A stretch of DNA of 64,000 nucleotides from Talinum fruticosum (lineage: Eukaryota > Streptophyta > Magnoliopsida > Caryophyllales > Talinaceae), in NCBI GenBank assembly GCA_021018815.1, contig JAITYX010000003.1:496001-560000 (forward strand), written 5' to 3'. A program made the translations under genes and the position numbers. How positions within the stretch are numbered: the first letter of the stretch is position 1; the number at the start of each line of letters is the position of its first letter. Under the pieces are notes generated by a model that did no database searches, was not told the DNA's origin, and saw only the letters and a program-made list of their open reading frames with translations. This document shows positions 11,184 to 22,332 of this stretch, in pieces.

Positions 11184-12119
11184 CTTTGGTATAATCAGCC
11201 ATATAAAATATTTTTGGTAATATTGGAATTATGATCTTTTATTTTATATTTTTCCATTAAAATTAGGAAAGGCAAAAATAATAATCTTGGAGATGCTAAT
11301 AAAATTGAAATAATATTTCAAAAATACTTTAGTAATGGCAATGAAAAAACAAATTATGTTAGAGTGATATGATTTAATTGCAGAAAAGAGTTTGTTTTGT
11401 TTTGATTTATTTCTATATATGTCGCTTTTTAAATGAAGTCGTGCAAGTAATTTAAGCAAAACAAAACCACAATTTTTTGCCCTTTTTTTCTTATAAACAT
11501 TAGTTATGGTTGAAATTTTTTATTTTAAATTTTATCAAGGGTATAATCCTTTTCGGATTACGAACGTTTAAAATAAAAGTCCTCATAACAACAGCTTTTT
11601 CGGATGTTCAAACTGATGTTCTCTTCTTTATCGGGTGAGACCGCTACCACCTTCATCAACACTTTATTGATAATATTATAATACTAAGTTTATCTACGAT
11701 GATACATTATGAGAGTTGTTACGAACAGCACCAATAATTCCGTCATGAGAGTACTTTATAATACTGTTTGGTGTCCTATTATATTATATTCTGATTATTC
11801 AAACAATGAGAAAGTCCCAACTCTTAACTAACTCCACTCTAAATTTTCTAATGAATGTGTGATTGTAACATGATTCACGCTACCAGTGAGGTACCTAACC
11901 TCTAACCCTATCCTACAAAACAGTGGCCGACAGAAGATACATTCATCAAGAAGCTTTACACAAAATAATGGTGAGTGCTAGTGTCAGTTACCTCATATGC
12001 TACAAAATAATGGCCGAAAGTTATATACATTAGCTATTTGAATGAGTCATTTATTAAAAAAGTGTTTGTTAAAATTAATTGTTTAAGGAAAAAATATTTG
12101 ATAAAATTTTATTTATACT

Positions 12120-12121
<2 letters not shown>
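11184..12121. other. AT-rich intergenic DNA with a duplicated block
   Basis: No gene is seen. The part 11691-12030 is similar to DNA at about 16900-16950 and 17265-17720 ('atgagagttgtta', 'gagagtacttta', 'caaacaatgagaaag', 'gccgac..', 'gctttacacaaaa'), downstream of the LEA_2 gene. It is an old copy of that gene's 3' flank. The rest shows no recognisable feature. Confidence 0.6.

Positions 12122-12169
<48 letters not shown>
12122..12169. repeat. (TA)n microsatellite
   Basis: An uninterrupted TA run of about 48 bp borders the left end of the TIR transposon. A second TA run borders its right end (16133-16203), so the element may have inserted into TA-rich DNA. Confidence 0.95.
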
Positions 12170-12172
<3 letters not shown>

Positions 12173-12300
12173 AAGGGTTCAAGTAAGCACCATTCTTTAA
12201 GTACACTCTACCCTTTAGGTAAGCACTTTCAATCCCGACCATCCAATCTTGATCTAACGGTTTAAATTAAAAGGGATTTTTATAATAAAAAAAAAGAAAA
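12170..12300 (+). repeat. left terminal inverted repeat of the 4-kb transposon
   Basis: It pairs with 16024-16132 in reverse complement, with scattered mismatches. The outermost 20 bp differ by one indel. Confidence 0.8.
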
Positions 12301-12376
12301 ATTAAAAAAATTAGGGAGGAAGGGGTCAGTCGAGTACTCTCGACATTTTACATTTTCACTAAAACCTTGATTCCTC

Positions 12377-12482
12377 TCCTCTCTCTCTCTCTCTCTCTCT
12401 CTTGGTTAGCCACTTATTGGAGTTTGCCCACCTCGCTTCGTCGCCCCCACCTTTCTCTCGGTCATACCTGCTTTCTCTCTCT

Positions 12483-12520
<38 letters not shown>
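12377..12520. repeat. CT-rich low-complexity stretch
   Basis: Runs of CTCTCT at 12377-12400 and 12474-12520 give Ser/Leu-repeat ORFs on one strand and Arg/Glu-repeat ORFs on the other. They are low-complexity artefacts and not genes. Confidence 0.9.
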
Positions 12521-12525
<5 letters not shown>

Positions 12526-14006
12526 GTCGTCGACGGTACCGTGGCCCCTCTCTCTTGGTCACACGTGTTCTCTCTCTCTCTCTCTCAGCCACTGTGTCTC
12601 GGTCGAAGCTCTCCATTTCAGGCGAAATTAGGATTTTTAAAATTGCAAATTCAAGTTCACATTAGGTACTTTTTATCTTTTTGAATTTCTTGCTCAATTC
12701 GGTTGAGGACTTGAATACTCCAAGCTCTCTTCTATTGTTTGCGAATTGCTTTATGAAATTGAGCTTTCGAAATTTGTCTTTGTGAATTGATGTTCCGTCT
12801 TTGTTTTGTTTGGGCTTTCGAAATTGAGCTTGCTTCTATTGTGTTTGTTGGCTACTTGTAGTTGTTAGTTCAACTTCATTGTTGTGAATTTGAGATGATA
12901 AGTCTCGTTGTGGTGGTAGTGTGGAGTGTGATTTTGAGAACACAATGATAATGGTAAAACCTTTGTGTACGGTTGTGAATTTGAACTACCGAACTTGTCG
13001 ATTTCCTGCCCTGTTCTTATGTATGTAAAGGACCATTAATACTCAAAAGGTAGTTTAGATTAATGTTGGTTGTTTCATTCAATTTTTAGATGCTACCAAA
13101 CTCATGAGGAGTCCCTCGTTATGTTGATAAAGTCATTTGAGTGAATAGAGAACTGTCATATTAATTGGCTAGTTATGTGAGACTGTGCATGAGATGTAAA
13201 AGATACTCGACTATCATACGGGCCTATGCTAGAGGTGATGGTTAGAATTGGAGGTTGTTCTATAGCATGGCAAAACAAGTCAAACAAAATAGCTTAGAAG
13301 TCTGGTTTGCCTTGTTTCGTTTGGGTCTCGGTTGCGGTGTGCTTATGCGGTTGCACCATGCACCATCTTTCTCTCGCCATTTGTGTCTATGGTTAGAGGA
13401 TGGAGAACACACATAGTTTCTTTTTCTTTTGATCATTATAAAGGGGCAAATAACATTTTGAAACATCAAAAGCTATGGGAGGCCCATTGAATTACGGAAC
13501 ATATTTCGAGGTATTTTCTAAATCAATAGCTATGGTTAGAGGTGGCCTGGTGGTAAAGAAAAAATATACTTCTAAATCTTTGCATTTTCTAAATCTTTGC
13601 CAATTCGAACAGTGAGTTTGAATGTGTATATTTTACTGTAAATACAAATAGAGTCCTCCTAGTTTGGCCAATGGTTCAAATAGAGTCCTCCTATGTGATA
13701 CATCCCCTCTTTCTAAATCTTTGCATTTCCTATGAATATCCTTGTAGCTACCTCCTCCAAATGTTCTTCCGCAAGGATCATTGCCCCTACAAATTGTTGT
13801 AGAGACCCAATTTATTGACATCTCCTCTGATGATCCTTTGCACCAGGTGTGCTTGGAATTCTACTCGTGTTTCGATAGAAATTGATCCAATAATGAAATA
13901 GCCATACTAGATAGTGGGAATGATTGTAATACCTAAACAATGACATGATGTCATCAATATTGAAGTCTCACCATAAGTTGCTTCATACATAAGTCTAGCA
14001 AACAAA

Positions 14007-14079
14007 AGCCTATTAGCTCAATACGAGAGAGCATTTGTGCAATGGCACAAACGATGTGGGTTCGAATCCCACATAGGCT
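14007..14079 (+). tRNA. tRNA-like sequence (probable pseudo-tRNA)
   Basis: A 73-nt cloverleaf can be drawn. The acceptor stem is AGCCTAT/ATAGGCT (7 bp, perfect), the D stem is GCTC/GAGC, and the T arm is GTGGG-TTCGAAT-CCCAC (perfect, with the A/B-box-like words of a pol III promoter). The anticodon arm is abnormal: 'TTTGTGCAATGGCACAAA' pairs too far and leaves a 4- or 6-nt loop instead of 7, so no anticodon can be assigned. It lies inside the long-TIR transposon. It is probably a tRNA-derived relic or SINE-head-like sequence. Confidence 0.6.
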
Positions 14080-14451
14080 GTCTTTAATGCACTCACTGAT
14101 TGTCCAAAAGGGGTTTATACAAAAGTTGTTCCAAAAATAAAAAATTATGCTGCAACTAAGAACTCAATGTGTTGAATTTTGTGTTCAAGCTTGGATAGTT
14201 TTCTCTTCATTGATTAGCATCCTTTCCTACATATTACACTTATTCAAGGTCCTAGCAGCCTCAAGGTGCACTGCCACCAACTTTTATGCACATCATTGGT
14301 TTCATCGGTACTTGCACTTTCCTGAAACAAAACCACATTCAAAAGCTAATATTTTGAAACTATACCAAGTCATGGAGTACTGCATACTAGAACAAGCCTA
14401 GAATGATTCAATCATTCTTTGGTTGTAAGTTCATAAATATTCATAATGCCA

Positions 14452-14522
14452 AGCTTATGTGGGATTCGAACCCACGTCTTCGTGCAATATCACACGTTGC
14501 TCTACCTTAGAGCTAATAGGCT
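14452..14522 (-). tRNA. second tRNA-like sequence, opposite orientation
   Basis: Read on the minus strand, the acceptor stem is AGCCTAT/ATAAGCT (one mismatch), the D arm is GCTC-TAAGGTA-GAGC, the anticodon region is CGTGTGATATTGCACG with a 6-nt loop, and the T arm is GTGGG-TTCGAAT-CCCAC. It is a sister of the copy at 14007, inverted and about 370 bp away. The shared odd anticodon loop argues that both descend from one already non-canonical ancestor. Confidence 0.6.
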
Positions 14523-16023
14523 AAAAAAACAAAAAACTAGAGATATGAGTTATACAACACTTTTGACTGAAGCATAGAGTATTTTCCCTCTAAAGTTTGC
14601 ACATATCCAAACTACTTTTCGAAAACGAATAGCAAATAATCTTTTTAATTGGATAGAGTAATTTGGATTAGGTATTTAACCTCATCCCATATAACTAATT
14701 AGAAGTTCTCAATCATATTGTAATGACAAATTATATTCAAAAATTATGACACTTGTTTTCAAGTTTAACGAAAGAATTAGGGATTAAAGCCTATAGATGT
14801 AGAGAATTGACATTAAAACATGCACCCTCTACATATTAAGCTCGAAACATTACTCTTTTCCCTGAATGCACTTAGAAAAATTCAAATTAAAAAATGCCAA
14901 TTGAACATGAAAATAATGCACAAACATACAATACAAAAGAGAACACATATCCTTCTCATTCTTGGATTTGTCTATCTTTTAACTTTTTTCCCAAAGGCAA
15001 CCATATTCCCCTTTGGATAGTATGCTCCCTAGAACCCTCAACCGACCTAATTGGATGATTTCCACTGTCTAATCCATCATAAGTCATCTTTACCAAGTCC
15101 AATATTGCTGAAGGTATTTCAATTTTTGGATTAACAACCTTTGGTTCCAACAGAAAATCTTTTTCAACGAGGCTTTCTCATCACTTGGAATCAATTACTC
15201 GGATGGGATATCATACCCTCGGATGACTTATGATGCAAAATGTGTAATAAGGAAACATACTATCCAAAATTTAGCAATTATAATTTCGTTTGACAATTAG
15301 AAGTAGATTCAAAAACTTGAAATTGAAAACGAAAGCCATGAAATTATTCAATTACGGGACAAAATACAAGTCCATTGTCTTACAAGAACCAAGTATCCAA
15401 ATTCAATAACTTAGGGTCCTGATATCGGTATTAACTTATTTCATAAGAAATTCGATTCGAAGTACTTAAATTTAATTCAAAATTCAATTGCAAAAGAAGA
15501 AGAAAAACTTACCTCTGGAAAGTGAGCTGAGAGCCAAGAATCAATAACTCAGGGGCCTTTATCACACATTATGTTTGGAAAATTTATCCCAATATTCGAG
15601 TTACAAACTTCAAAATAAAAAAATTAAAAATTGTGTAAGAAAGGGAGATAAATATGGGAATTTTCCCAAACCCTAATTTTCGGAACTCAATTTACGATAT
15701 TCAAGAACAATATTCTGAATGTAATACGAGATGGAGAGGAGAGGCTGAACATTCAATTACCCGAGTTTTGCGAAGGAGCTTTTGCCGATTGACAGAGAGG
15801 AGGACGTTGTCGCCGACGAGAGGGATGGCTCGGGGTTGCTTAGTTGATAGAGATATAACGGAGCGAGGTGGGCGACTTCGGGGACAAGCGGTCAGCTGCC
15901 ACTGTTGGAGTATACCGAGAAAGAGAGGGGAGGGGGAGCGAGTGGATGGAATTTGGGTTTGGAAAAGTGTCAAGATATTCAAATTAACCCTCCAGCCAGG
16001 CTTAATTTTTTTATTTTTTAATT

Positions 16024-16130
16024 ATGAAAATGCCTTTTAATTGAAGCCATTAGATTAAGATTGAACGGTATAGATTGAATAATTACCTAATAAATGAAGT
16101 GTACCTAATGGGGGTGCTTACTTGAACCTT

Positions 16131-16132
<2 letters not shown>
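16024..16132 (-). repeat. right terminal inverted repeat of the 4-kb transposon
   Basis: Reverse complement of the left TIR at 12170-12300; it ends CTTGAACCTTCC directly before (TA)n. Confidence 0.8.

Positions 16133-16203
<71 letters not shown>
16133..16203. repeat. (TA)n microsatellite
   Basis: About 70 bp of near-perfect TA at the right edge of the long-TIR transposon. Confidence 0.95.
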
Positions 16204-16205
<2 letters not shown>

Positions 16206-16350
16206 TTTTATTTTATTTTCAAATATTATTATATTTATATCATGTATACAAATTATCTTCATTTATAAAGCTTTATTTTCTTATTATTTTTACAAAACTT
16301 ATATTCACTTTCTATCTTATATAATATTTATTATATTCAATTTAAATAAA

Positions 16351-16418
<68 letters not shown>

Positions 16419-16600
16419 TTAACAATACTAATAATAATAAAAATAATAATAATAATTTAATAATGATAGGAATAATACTAACAATAATAATAGTAATAGC
16501 AGCAACAGTTGTAGTAGTAGTAATAATAATTATAATAATATTAATAACAATAGTAATAATAATAATAACATCAATAATAACAATAATAATGACAATAACA
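16351..16600. repeat. (TAA)n microsatellite, degenerating to the right
   Basis: AATAAT repeats are perfect from about 16351 to 16416 and then imperfect (with GTA, ACA and TCA variants) to about 16600. The isoleucine-rich ORF at 16463-16666 is a product of this repeat. Confidence 0.95.
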
Positions 16601-17831
16601 TATGACGTTTCCTCAAAATTTTCGACAAATGTGTTATTTTCACAACATCTATTCGTAAAAGGCTAATGAAAAAAGTTGTTTGAGACTAAATAGTTGTTCC
16701 AAACAATTGTTTACCAAACATCCATTCAACGGTTTGACTTGATCAAAACAGCTAAATTTCTTCAAACAATTCTTTTTCTCCCGAAAAGCTATCAACCAAA
16801 CTGGAGGAATGTGATTTTTAAGCAATGGAAGACAATTTTGTCTTTTAGAATCTCAAAACCTCATATTTTCGGTGATCCACCGCCAAAAAATGTCAACGCC
16901 AGATCCATGATACGAGAGTTGTTACAAATGAGACAAACGAGAGTACTTTAAAACATTCTCAATAAGGAGGCGCTCATTTTAATCTTACTTATTCCACAAT
17001 ATCAAATATATTAATAAATAGATAAAAGTATAATTTGTACCAAAAAAGAACTAAATTGCACAATAAATAAAACAATTTTTAGTCTTACTTTTGAATTATC
17101 ATGTCCCACCTTCTCTCTTCAGTACTCAATTTGAACAAGTCTCACTTTTAGTCTCACTTTTGGATTCTCGTATCCCACTTTAATTTTCCACAATAAAAAA
17201 AAAACAATTCCCACATATTTTCCTATAATAGGGTGAAACCAAAATGAAACATTATTATGCACGCTCTTATAATACTATTTGGTGTTCGATTACATTGATA
17301 TATTCTAATCCAAATCAAACAATGAGAAAGAAGTCCCAACTCCTAAGTCCAAAGTCCAAACCAGCTCTTCCCCCACCCTCAATTTTCTAATCAATATGAT
17401 TATAACATGGTTCAGGCTAACAATGAGGTACTTAATACCACAAAACAGCAGCCGACCTGATACATATGAAGATGCTTTTCACAAAAAGATAGTGACTACC
17501 AGTTCCTCTTATAATGCCGTGATATCATATGGCAGAAAACGCTTTCTTCAGGCTAACAATGAAGATGCTTTTCACAAAACATGGTTCAGGCTAACAATGA
17601 GTTACTTGATCCCACAAAACAGCAGCCGACCTGATACATATGCAGATGCTTTTCACAAAAAGATAGTGACTATCAGTTCCTCTGATAAATGCCATGATAT
17701 CATATGGCACAAAACACTTGCTTCATAAATGCCCATACAATTTAAGCCTTTGCTAGCTTTGACAACCGAGATGAAAAACTAAGAATGTCAACTTGCTATC
17801 CAAAAAGGGATAATGCTGAAATTTCCAATGG
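16601..17831. repeat. 3' flank of the LEA_2 gene with an imperfect direct repeat
   Basis: No gene is seen. Two direct copies of a ~140-bp block lie at about 17402-17550 and 17578-17720. Each contains 'acatggttcaggctaacaatga', 'cacaaaacagcagccgacct', 'gatgcttttcacaaaaagat' and 'tgatatcatatggca', broken only to stay short here. A more diverged copy of the same material is at 11.7-12.0 kb. The open frame 17396-17728 just follows the repeat. Confidence 0.7.
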
Positions 17832-19313
17832 TCATTGATAGATGCATGCTTTCTTGAGAGAGATGGGCGAATTTAACTTCTTAGGGTCCATGTTGATTCC
17901 ACATTCAATAGACTTGTAAAATCTGGGCTTCACCAATCGGCCCAGAACATAAGCTCTAGACCGAACTGTGAAGCTCAGCGTCATGTTCACTGGCTCTGAC
18001 GGTGAGAAGGCTTCCCGCTTCCATATAGTGGGATTTTGTCTCCGACGATCTGCACATTCACTGTCCTCTGACTCTTCCTCAACTGATAAAATTTCTGTAG
18101 CTGCAGTGGATAAGGTTCTCATAAACAATTAGCAGTTTTTCTGACATAGAAAATGTGTGCTCAATGATTGAATTTGAATTAGTATTTAGCAATTTGACTA
18201 AGCCAAAACAGTAATGATTCAAATGTGTTTTCTGATTGGTGTTATCTGTAACATTGAATTCAATCCTTACATTGCCAGTTGCAATTGAAATCTGGAAGTA
18301 GGAAAGATCAATTGGGGTCGATGTGACATGAACACCAAAAAAGGTGGCCTTGTTGCGATAAAGAAATTTCAATGTGGAGTTTACAGAAGCCATCTCCGTA
18401 GCCACACCAGTGCTATCCGAACCAGCTGATATCACAAATCTCTCGAAGGTAATGCTCTGCAGGAAGAAATTCATAACAATTGAACACAGTTTCACCAACC
18501 TTTCAAACAAGTTTAGCAATGCAAATCAATTAGCCATCACCCAGGTTTACAGTCAAACATGCATATCCACGAAATTGGGAAAAACCCTAGTAAGAGTGAG
18601 CCAATAGCAACTGAAGCACTCAATTAGCAGAATTCTTCCACAGCAAACTTGCGTGACACTAGCAATCAACCCAAATTAAAATCCCAATCGAGCATTATTC
18701 CGCATTCCGTCTAAATTCTCAGGGTAAACAAGTCGAAACGTTTTAACAAGAAGACGAAATCAAAATATAAAGATAACATTCCAGAAATAGAAGCAGTACT
18801 TGGTACCTTCATGGTGATATTGGGCTTCTGAGGACGAGCGGCGCCCCAGAGAATCAAGGAGAAGAGAGTGAAAAGAACGAAAAACCCTAAAATGAAAACA
18901 ATGAAATAGCAGCAGCGAGTGAGGCCTTTCTGACTCTCCTCATCCTCAAGAAACTGCTCTTCCTTAATGGCATCGTACTCCTTCCATGGCTGCGGCTTCT
19001 TCCGATTCCCGCCGCCTCCTTGGACGACGTCGTTGGAGGAGACCTTGCGGTGCCCACTCACTTCGGGCTTAAGAACTTCCGAGAAGCGCGTGGAGGACTC
19101 CCGGGAGTGGTGATGGCCATGGGGAGGGGAGGCCATTGGGCTGAGCACCGGCGTCGAATGGAACGACAACGTCTTCTCACCATCGTGGGAGTCACGCGAG
19201 GGGCTCTGGACGTAGTACACCGGTCGCCGCGCTGGCGAACGGGTGGGGGACGACGCCGCTAAGCTCGTAACATCGGAATCGGTCTTGGCGTGCATCTTTG
19301 AACCCGAGTTCAA
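17832..19313 (-). CDS. LEA_2 / NDR1-HIN1-like membrane-anchored protein, 3 exons, frameshift in exon 3
   Basis: The coding exons on the minus strand are 19313-18807, 18456-18271 and 18094-17832, with GT-AG introns and phase-0 junctions. Exon 1 (169 codons) has a basic, Ser/Pro-rich cytosolic part with the family signature 'YYVQSPSRDSHDGEK', a His-rich patch near residue 67, and a membrane segment at about residues 134-157 that ends in 'LILWGA'. Exon 2 starts 'SITFERFVISAGSDSTGV' and carries 'FFGVHVTS'. Exon 3 gives 'KFYQLRKSQRTVNV' and 'KIPLYGSG' in one frame and 'LSFTVRSRAYVLG' in another. One missing base or two extra bases near 17990-18015 breaks the frame, leading to TGA. Family members are single-pass proteins with an LEA_2 domain, and some act in stress or defence at the plasma membrane. 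Homologues usually start at the second Met (19295). It is a real host gene, but an error or a young pseudogene cannot be told apart here. Confidence 0.88.
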
Positions 19314-19332
19314 CGGGACCGAATTCGTCTTC

Positions 19333-19334
<2 letters not shown>

Positions 19335-19369
<35 letters not shown>
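19335..19369. repeat. (CT)n / (GA)n tract in the likely 5' UTR
   Basis: On the gene strand this is a GA repeat about 20-55 bp upstream of the first ATG. GA/CT tracts are common in plant 5' leaders and can bind GAGA-binding (BBR/BPC) proteins; any such role here is inference. No clear TATA box is seen upstream. Confidence 0.7.
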
Positions 19370-19372
<3 letters not shown>

Positions 19373-19639
19373 GAATGAATCTCGAATGTCGGGGCACTTA
19401 GCCTTTGCTTTGCTCGAGGAATGGAAGTTTAATTAGGATCCGTAACGAGGGCTTGGTAGGGAAGGAGGAGAAGGTTGGTGAAGGCATGATAAAAGCGCGA
19501 GCAAACGCCTGACTCTGACAGCTTACTACCGTTGTCGACAGTGACTATGGTACCACCTAGCTCCGCTTCATGATTTTGGCTTCAAACTTCAAATATCTCC
19601 ACATTTTTTTTGTTTGTTTTATTAATGGCTTTTTGACAA
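19370..19639. other. upstream region of the LEA_2 gene
   Basis: This is likely promoter and 5' flank on the minus strand. The GC content drops after about 19570. I see no clear TATA box or conserved element. Confidence 0.4.
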
Positions 19640-20205
19640 AAAAAAAATGATTTTTGAGATTTTTTTCGAGGATCTTAACTTTTTTATTTGGAAAAAGTTA
19701 TCCAAGGTGTTTTATAAGTTGATATTTTATAATAGTTTTGACTTTTAAAAAGTCATTTCTAAAATGCTAACTTCAATAGTGATTGAATTTTTCTAAATTA
19801 ACTTTTTGTAAATTAAATTTTTATCTTACATTTTCTTAAGAAACAACTAATTTCACCGAACACTTTGGCCTTTTTGACAATCAACTTTTACCTGTTGTTA
19901 TTGATTGATTGGATTAACTCTTTCTATTAGATGTTTATATTTATTTGTTTCCATAAAAAGTGTTTGGTAAAATTAGTTGTTTCTCAAAATATTTGAGATA
20001 AAGAACTACTTTACAAAAATTCAATCACAAAAGGCTATTGAAATTAGTTTTTCAAAATGAATTTTTGATGGTAAAAAGATATTACAAACATATTAATATC
20101 TTTTTCACCAAGTCGAAAATCCAAGACTCCCTCAAAAAGCCTTTTTCGCCACAAAACTATTTAAAAAATCATTAGTCAAACATGAACTTTTTATGAAAAT
20201 AACTA
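19640..20205. mobile_element. foldback MITE (hAT-like possible)
   Basis: The two halves are imperfect reverse complements around about 19912. The left part 'agaaacaactaatttcaccgaacacttt' (19842-19869) mirrors 'aaaagtgtttggtaaaattagttgtttct' (19956-19984). Pairing continues outward through 'gattgaatttt' and 'cttcaatag', broken to stay short here. There is no ORF. The outer limits are approximate and no target duplication could be assigned. Confidence 0.6.
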
Positions 20206-20226
20206 AACGTAAATAACTAATTCAAT

Positions 20227-21773
20227 TGTAGACACGTAAAAAGTGTTATCCATTTTCTATTTATTTTATTTGTTGCCCCGGTGATGAAATTCTAATAATA
20301 TTTGTGGACTCGGATCACGGTCCGAATTTGATTGGCATGACGGAAGCTGATAAAATACAAAAAACCTTTTTGTACCACAAAAATAAACGTTTTCTTATGG
20401 CCGGCCTACAAACCCATTTTCTTTAGGCCGGTCCAAGCCTGAGTCGGGCTCCCAACAAGGAAACCCGAACCCGCACCAAAAATAAAACCCGCCAAAAATA
20501 AAAACTCGTAAAAAATAAAAACTTTCCAAAAATGGAACGATGCCTAGGTCGGCGCCGACCTTCTCTATCTTGTGAAAAAATGCAGCATTTCACTTGTTTG
20601 CCTCGGCGACCAACCGAGGCACGAAAGCCAAGTTCACGAAAACGACATCGTTTGAGGTCGGCACTGACGCTTCATGGCTCTTCACGCCAAAGCATTGCGT
20701 TTTGCTCCAAGCTGTCCAACTATGACATGGAAGTCAACTTCACTAAACGACACCGTACAAGGTCGGCGCCACTCTTCAAGTCTTATTCCGCCAAAGCGTT
20801 GCGTTTTGCTCTAGTGTTCAACCACAACAAGAAAGGTCGGTTTCTCGTACGACGTTGTTTTGGGGCCGACACCGCATTTCTCGGCACCCTTCATGGGATT
20901 TCCGATCTAAGGCTGATTTTATCCCTTTTTTTTTTTCTAGATTCGGCACTGTTCAATTCAACAAGTTAATGGCTTGCTACATGCTTTTATGTAATTTTAT
21001 GTGACCTAACCCCGAGCCTATAAATAGAGGAGTTTCATTTTTGACATAACCGCTCCATTAATCACTTCCTTTCTTAAACCCTAGATACACTCCGTTGAAT
21101 TTAGGTTAAGAGCTACTAAATGTTAATCGGTATTTTGATCTCTTGGCTCATTTTCGGTTAACCATCAGTCCACCAAGCATCCTCTTCATTTCCGTACACT
21201 ACGCTACCTCCACAAATTCCACAAAAGCCGACTTTAATCTTGTTCACCCATTGTCATGCCTCCGGATCCAATTCGTTATTAAAGATCAGCAGGTGGGACA
21301 ACATGAGGGAACTCAACTCATTTGTAATTTCTAACAGTTTATTTAAATTTATGCTTTTATCGCTTTTAGTATTATGGACGAAGATGTTATCGTTTTTAAT
21401 TCCGCCTCACCCGCTGTAATTTATTTTTTTATCACTTTTCTTTTTGCTTTCCTTTGTTTCTTCCTTCATTGGTTTCTTAATTGCTTTTATCTCTTTCTTC
21501 GCATGTTTGATTGATTTAATTTTTCACACTTATATGTTATATACTTGATTGATAGCATGTTCTTCAAACTCACAATTTGAATTAGTAGAGGTCATATGTT
21601 GACGAGCGAAATGGAAGGGCTTATCCCTACATTTCGTACCTTCGTCCCGAACACCGGATTCTCGTTTCTAGACAGATAAAGTCATTTTTAAACCTCTTTC
21701 AAGCTTAGTTTTTCCATACTAAGATTGGAAGAGTATTCTTTTATTTTTTTAGTTTTTACATTTTAAAATTGAT
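20227..21773 (+). mobile_element. Tat-type LTR, plus orientation (left arm of inverted repeat)
   Basis: It starts near TGTAGACACG and contains a TATA box ('cctataaatagagg', about 21018-21031). It ends just before the PBS-like TGGCGACTCT at 21774. It matches the minus-strand LTR at 22826-24291 across its length ('gatcagcaggtgggacaac' at 21280, 'gaaatggaagggcttatccc' at 21609). ORFs inside (20532-20969, 21143-21334) are shadows in LTR DNA. Confidence 0.7.
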
Positions 21774-22245
21774 TGGCGACTCTCTCTTTTACGCTTTTTA
21801 ATTCTCGTAAAAGCATCTCGGCATTTTTGACAAGCGAGGTTATAGGACCGAGACTGATTTTTCAGTCTCAACCTATGGCCGACACTCGGTCACTCGATCG
21901 GCGTTGGCTCTTCCGGCGCCAAGCGGTGGCTGGGCTTAGCTCTTGGTCCAAACCGATATTTTTTAACCTTTTTCGTCCAAAAGCCTTGCAACAAAATATA
22001 AATTTAAATTTTTTCTATTTGCTTAAATTACGAAATAATATCACGAGACTTCTTAAAATTAATTTATCAAAAAATAAATGATTAATAAAATCACCAATTA
22101 CTACTTTACTTAAAATATTACAAATTAAATTATAGAAATCGGAAATTTCAATGAGAGACACACCCCCACTTTTTAAATCCATTTTCAAAAATCAACCGTC
22201 GAAAAGAATCTTCAAAAATCAAAGAGAGCCGACATTCATGGGGAA
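21774..22245 (+). mobile_element. PBS-like site and leader after the plus-strand LTR
   Basis: TGGCGACTCT at 21774-21783 is placed where a PBS would be. The following 470 bp are AT-rich, noncoding, and mirrored by 22333-22825 on the minus strand. The two leaders meet head to head at about 22.29 kb. Confidence 0.55.
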
Positions 22246-22332
22246 ATGTTGGTTCCCTCTCGAGGAACGGGTTGTGGTTCTATAGGAGCCTGGAGGCCCC
22301 GGGCTTGGTCCACCTCGCGGGCCGGTCGGTGA
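22246..22332. other. centre (loop) of the ~4-kb inverted repeat
   Basis: This GC-rich, non-repeated spacer lies between the arms. The flanking arms read 'gagagccgacattcatgggg' on the left and the near complement on the right (22340-22362), so this is the hairpin loop. Confidence 0.6.

Larger units (their letters stand above)
12170..16132. mobile_element. long-TIR DNA transposon (possibly Mutator-like), non-autonomous
   Basis: The ends are inverted copies over at least 110-130 bp. The left end reads GGGAAGGGTTCAAGTAAGCA and the right end, read inward, reads GGAAGGTTCAAGTAAGCACC; both continue through 'taggta..', 'ccaatcttgatctaa' and 'aattaaaagg.att'. The next inner blocks are a CT-rich stretch on the left (12370-12530) and a GA-rich stretch on the right (15730-15950), so similarity may extend to about 400 bp. 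No transposase ORF is visible. Long TIRs suggest Mutator-like, but the target duplication is hidden in the flanking TA repeats, so the superfamily is uncertain. Confidence 0.7.

Noticed and set aside
12359..12684. Overlapping ORFs on both strands encoding Ser/Leu or Arg/Glu repeats
   Set aside because: They are translations of a CT/GA microsatellite and carry no non-repetitive conserved sequence.
14007..14079. A functional nuclear tRNA gene
   Set aside because: The anticodon arm lacks a 7-nt loop and no anticodon can be assigned, although the other arms are good.
16463..16666. A 67-codon ORF that looks like a hydrophobic membrane peptide
   Set aside because: It is the reading of an imperfect TAA repeat (Ile/Val/Thr codons); not a gene.
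17396..17728. A 110-codon plus-strand ORF with an internal repeat
   Set aside because: It follows the duplicated noncoding block downstream of the LEA_2 gene; the repetition comes from the DNA duplication and no homologous protein pattern is recognised.
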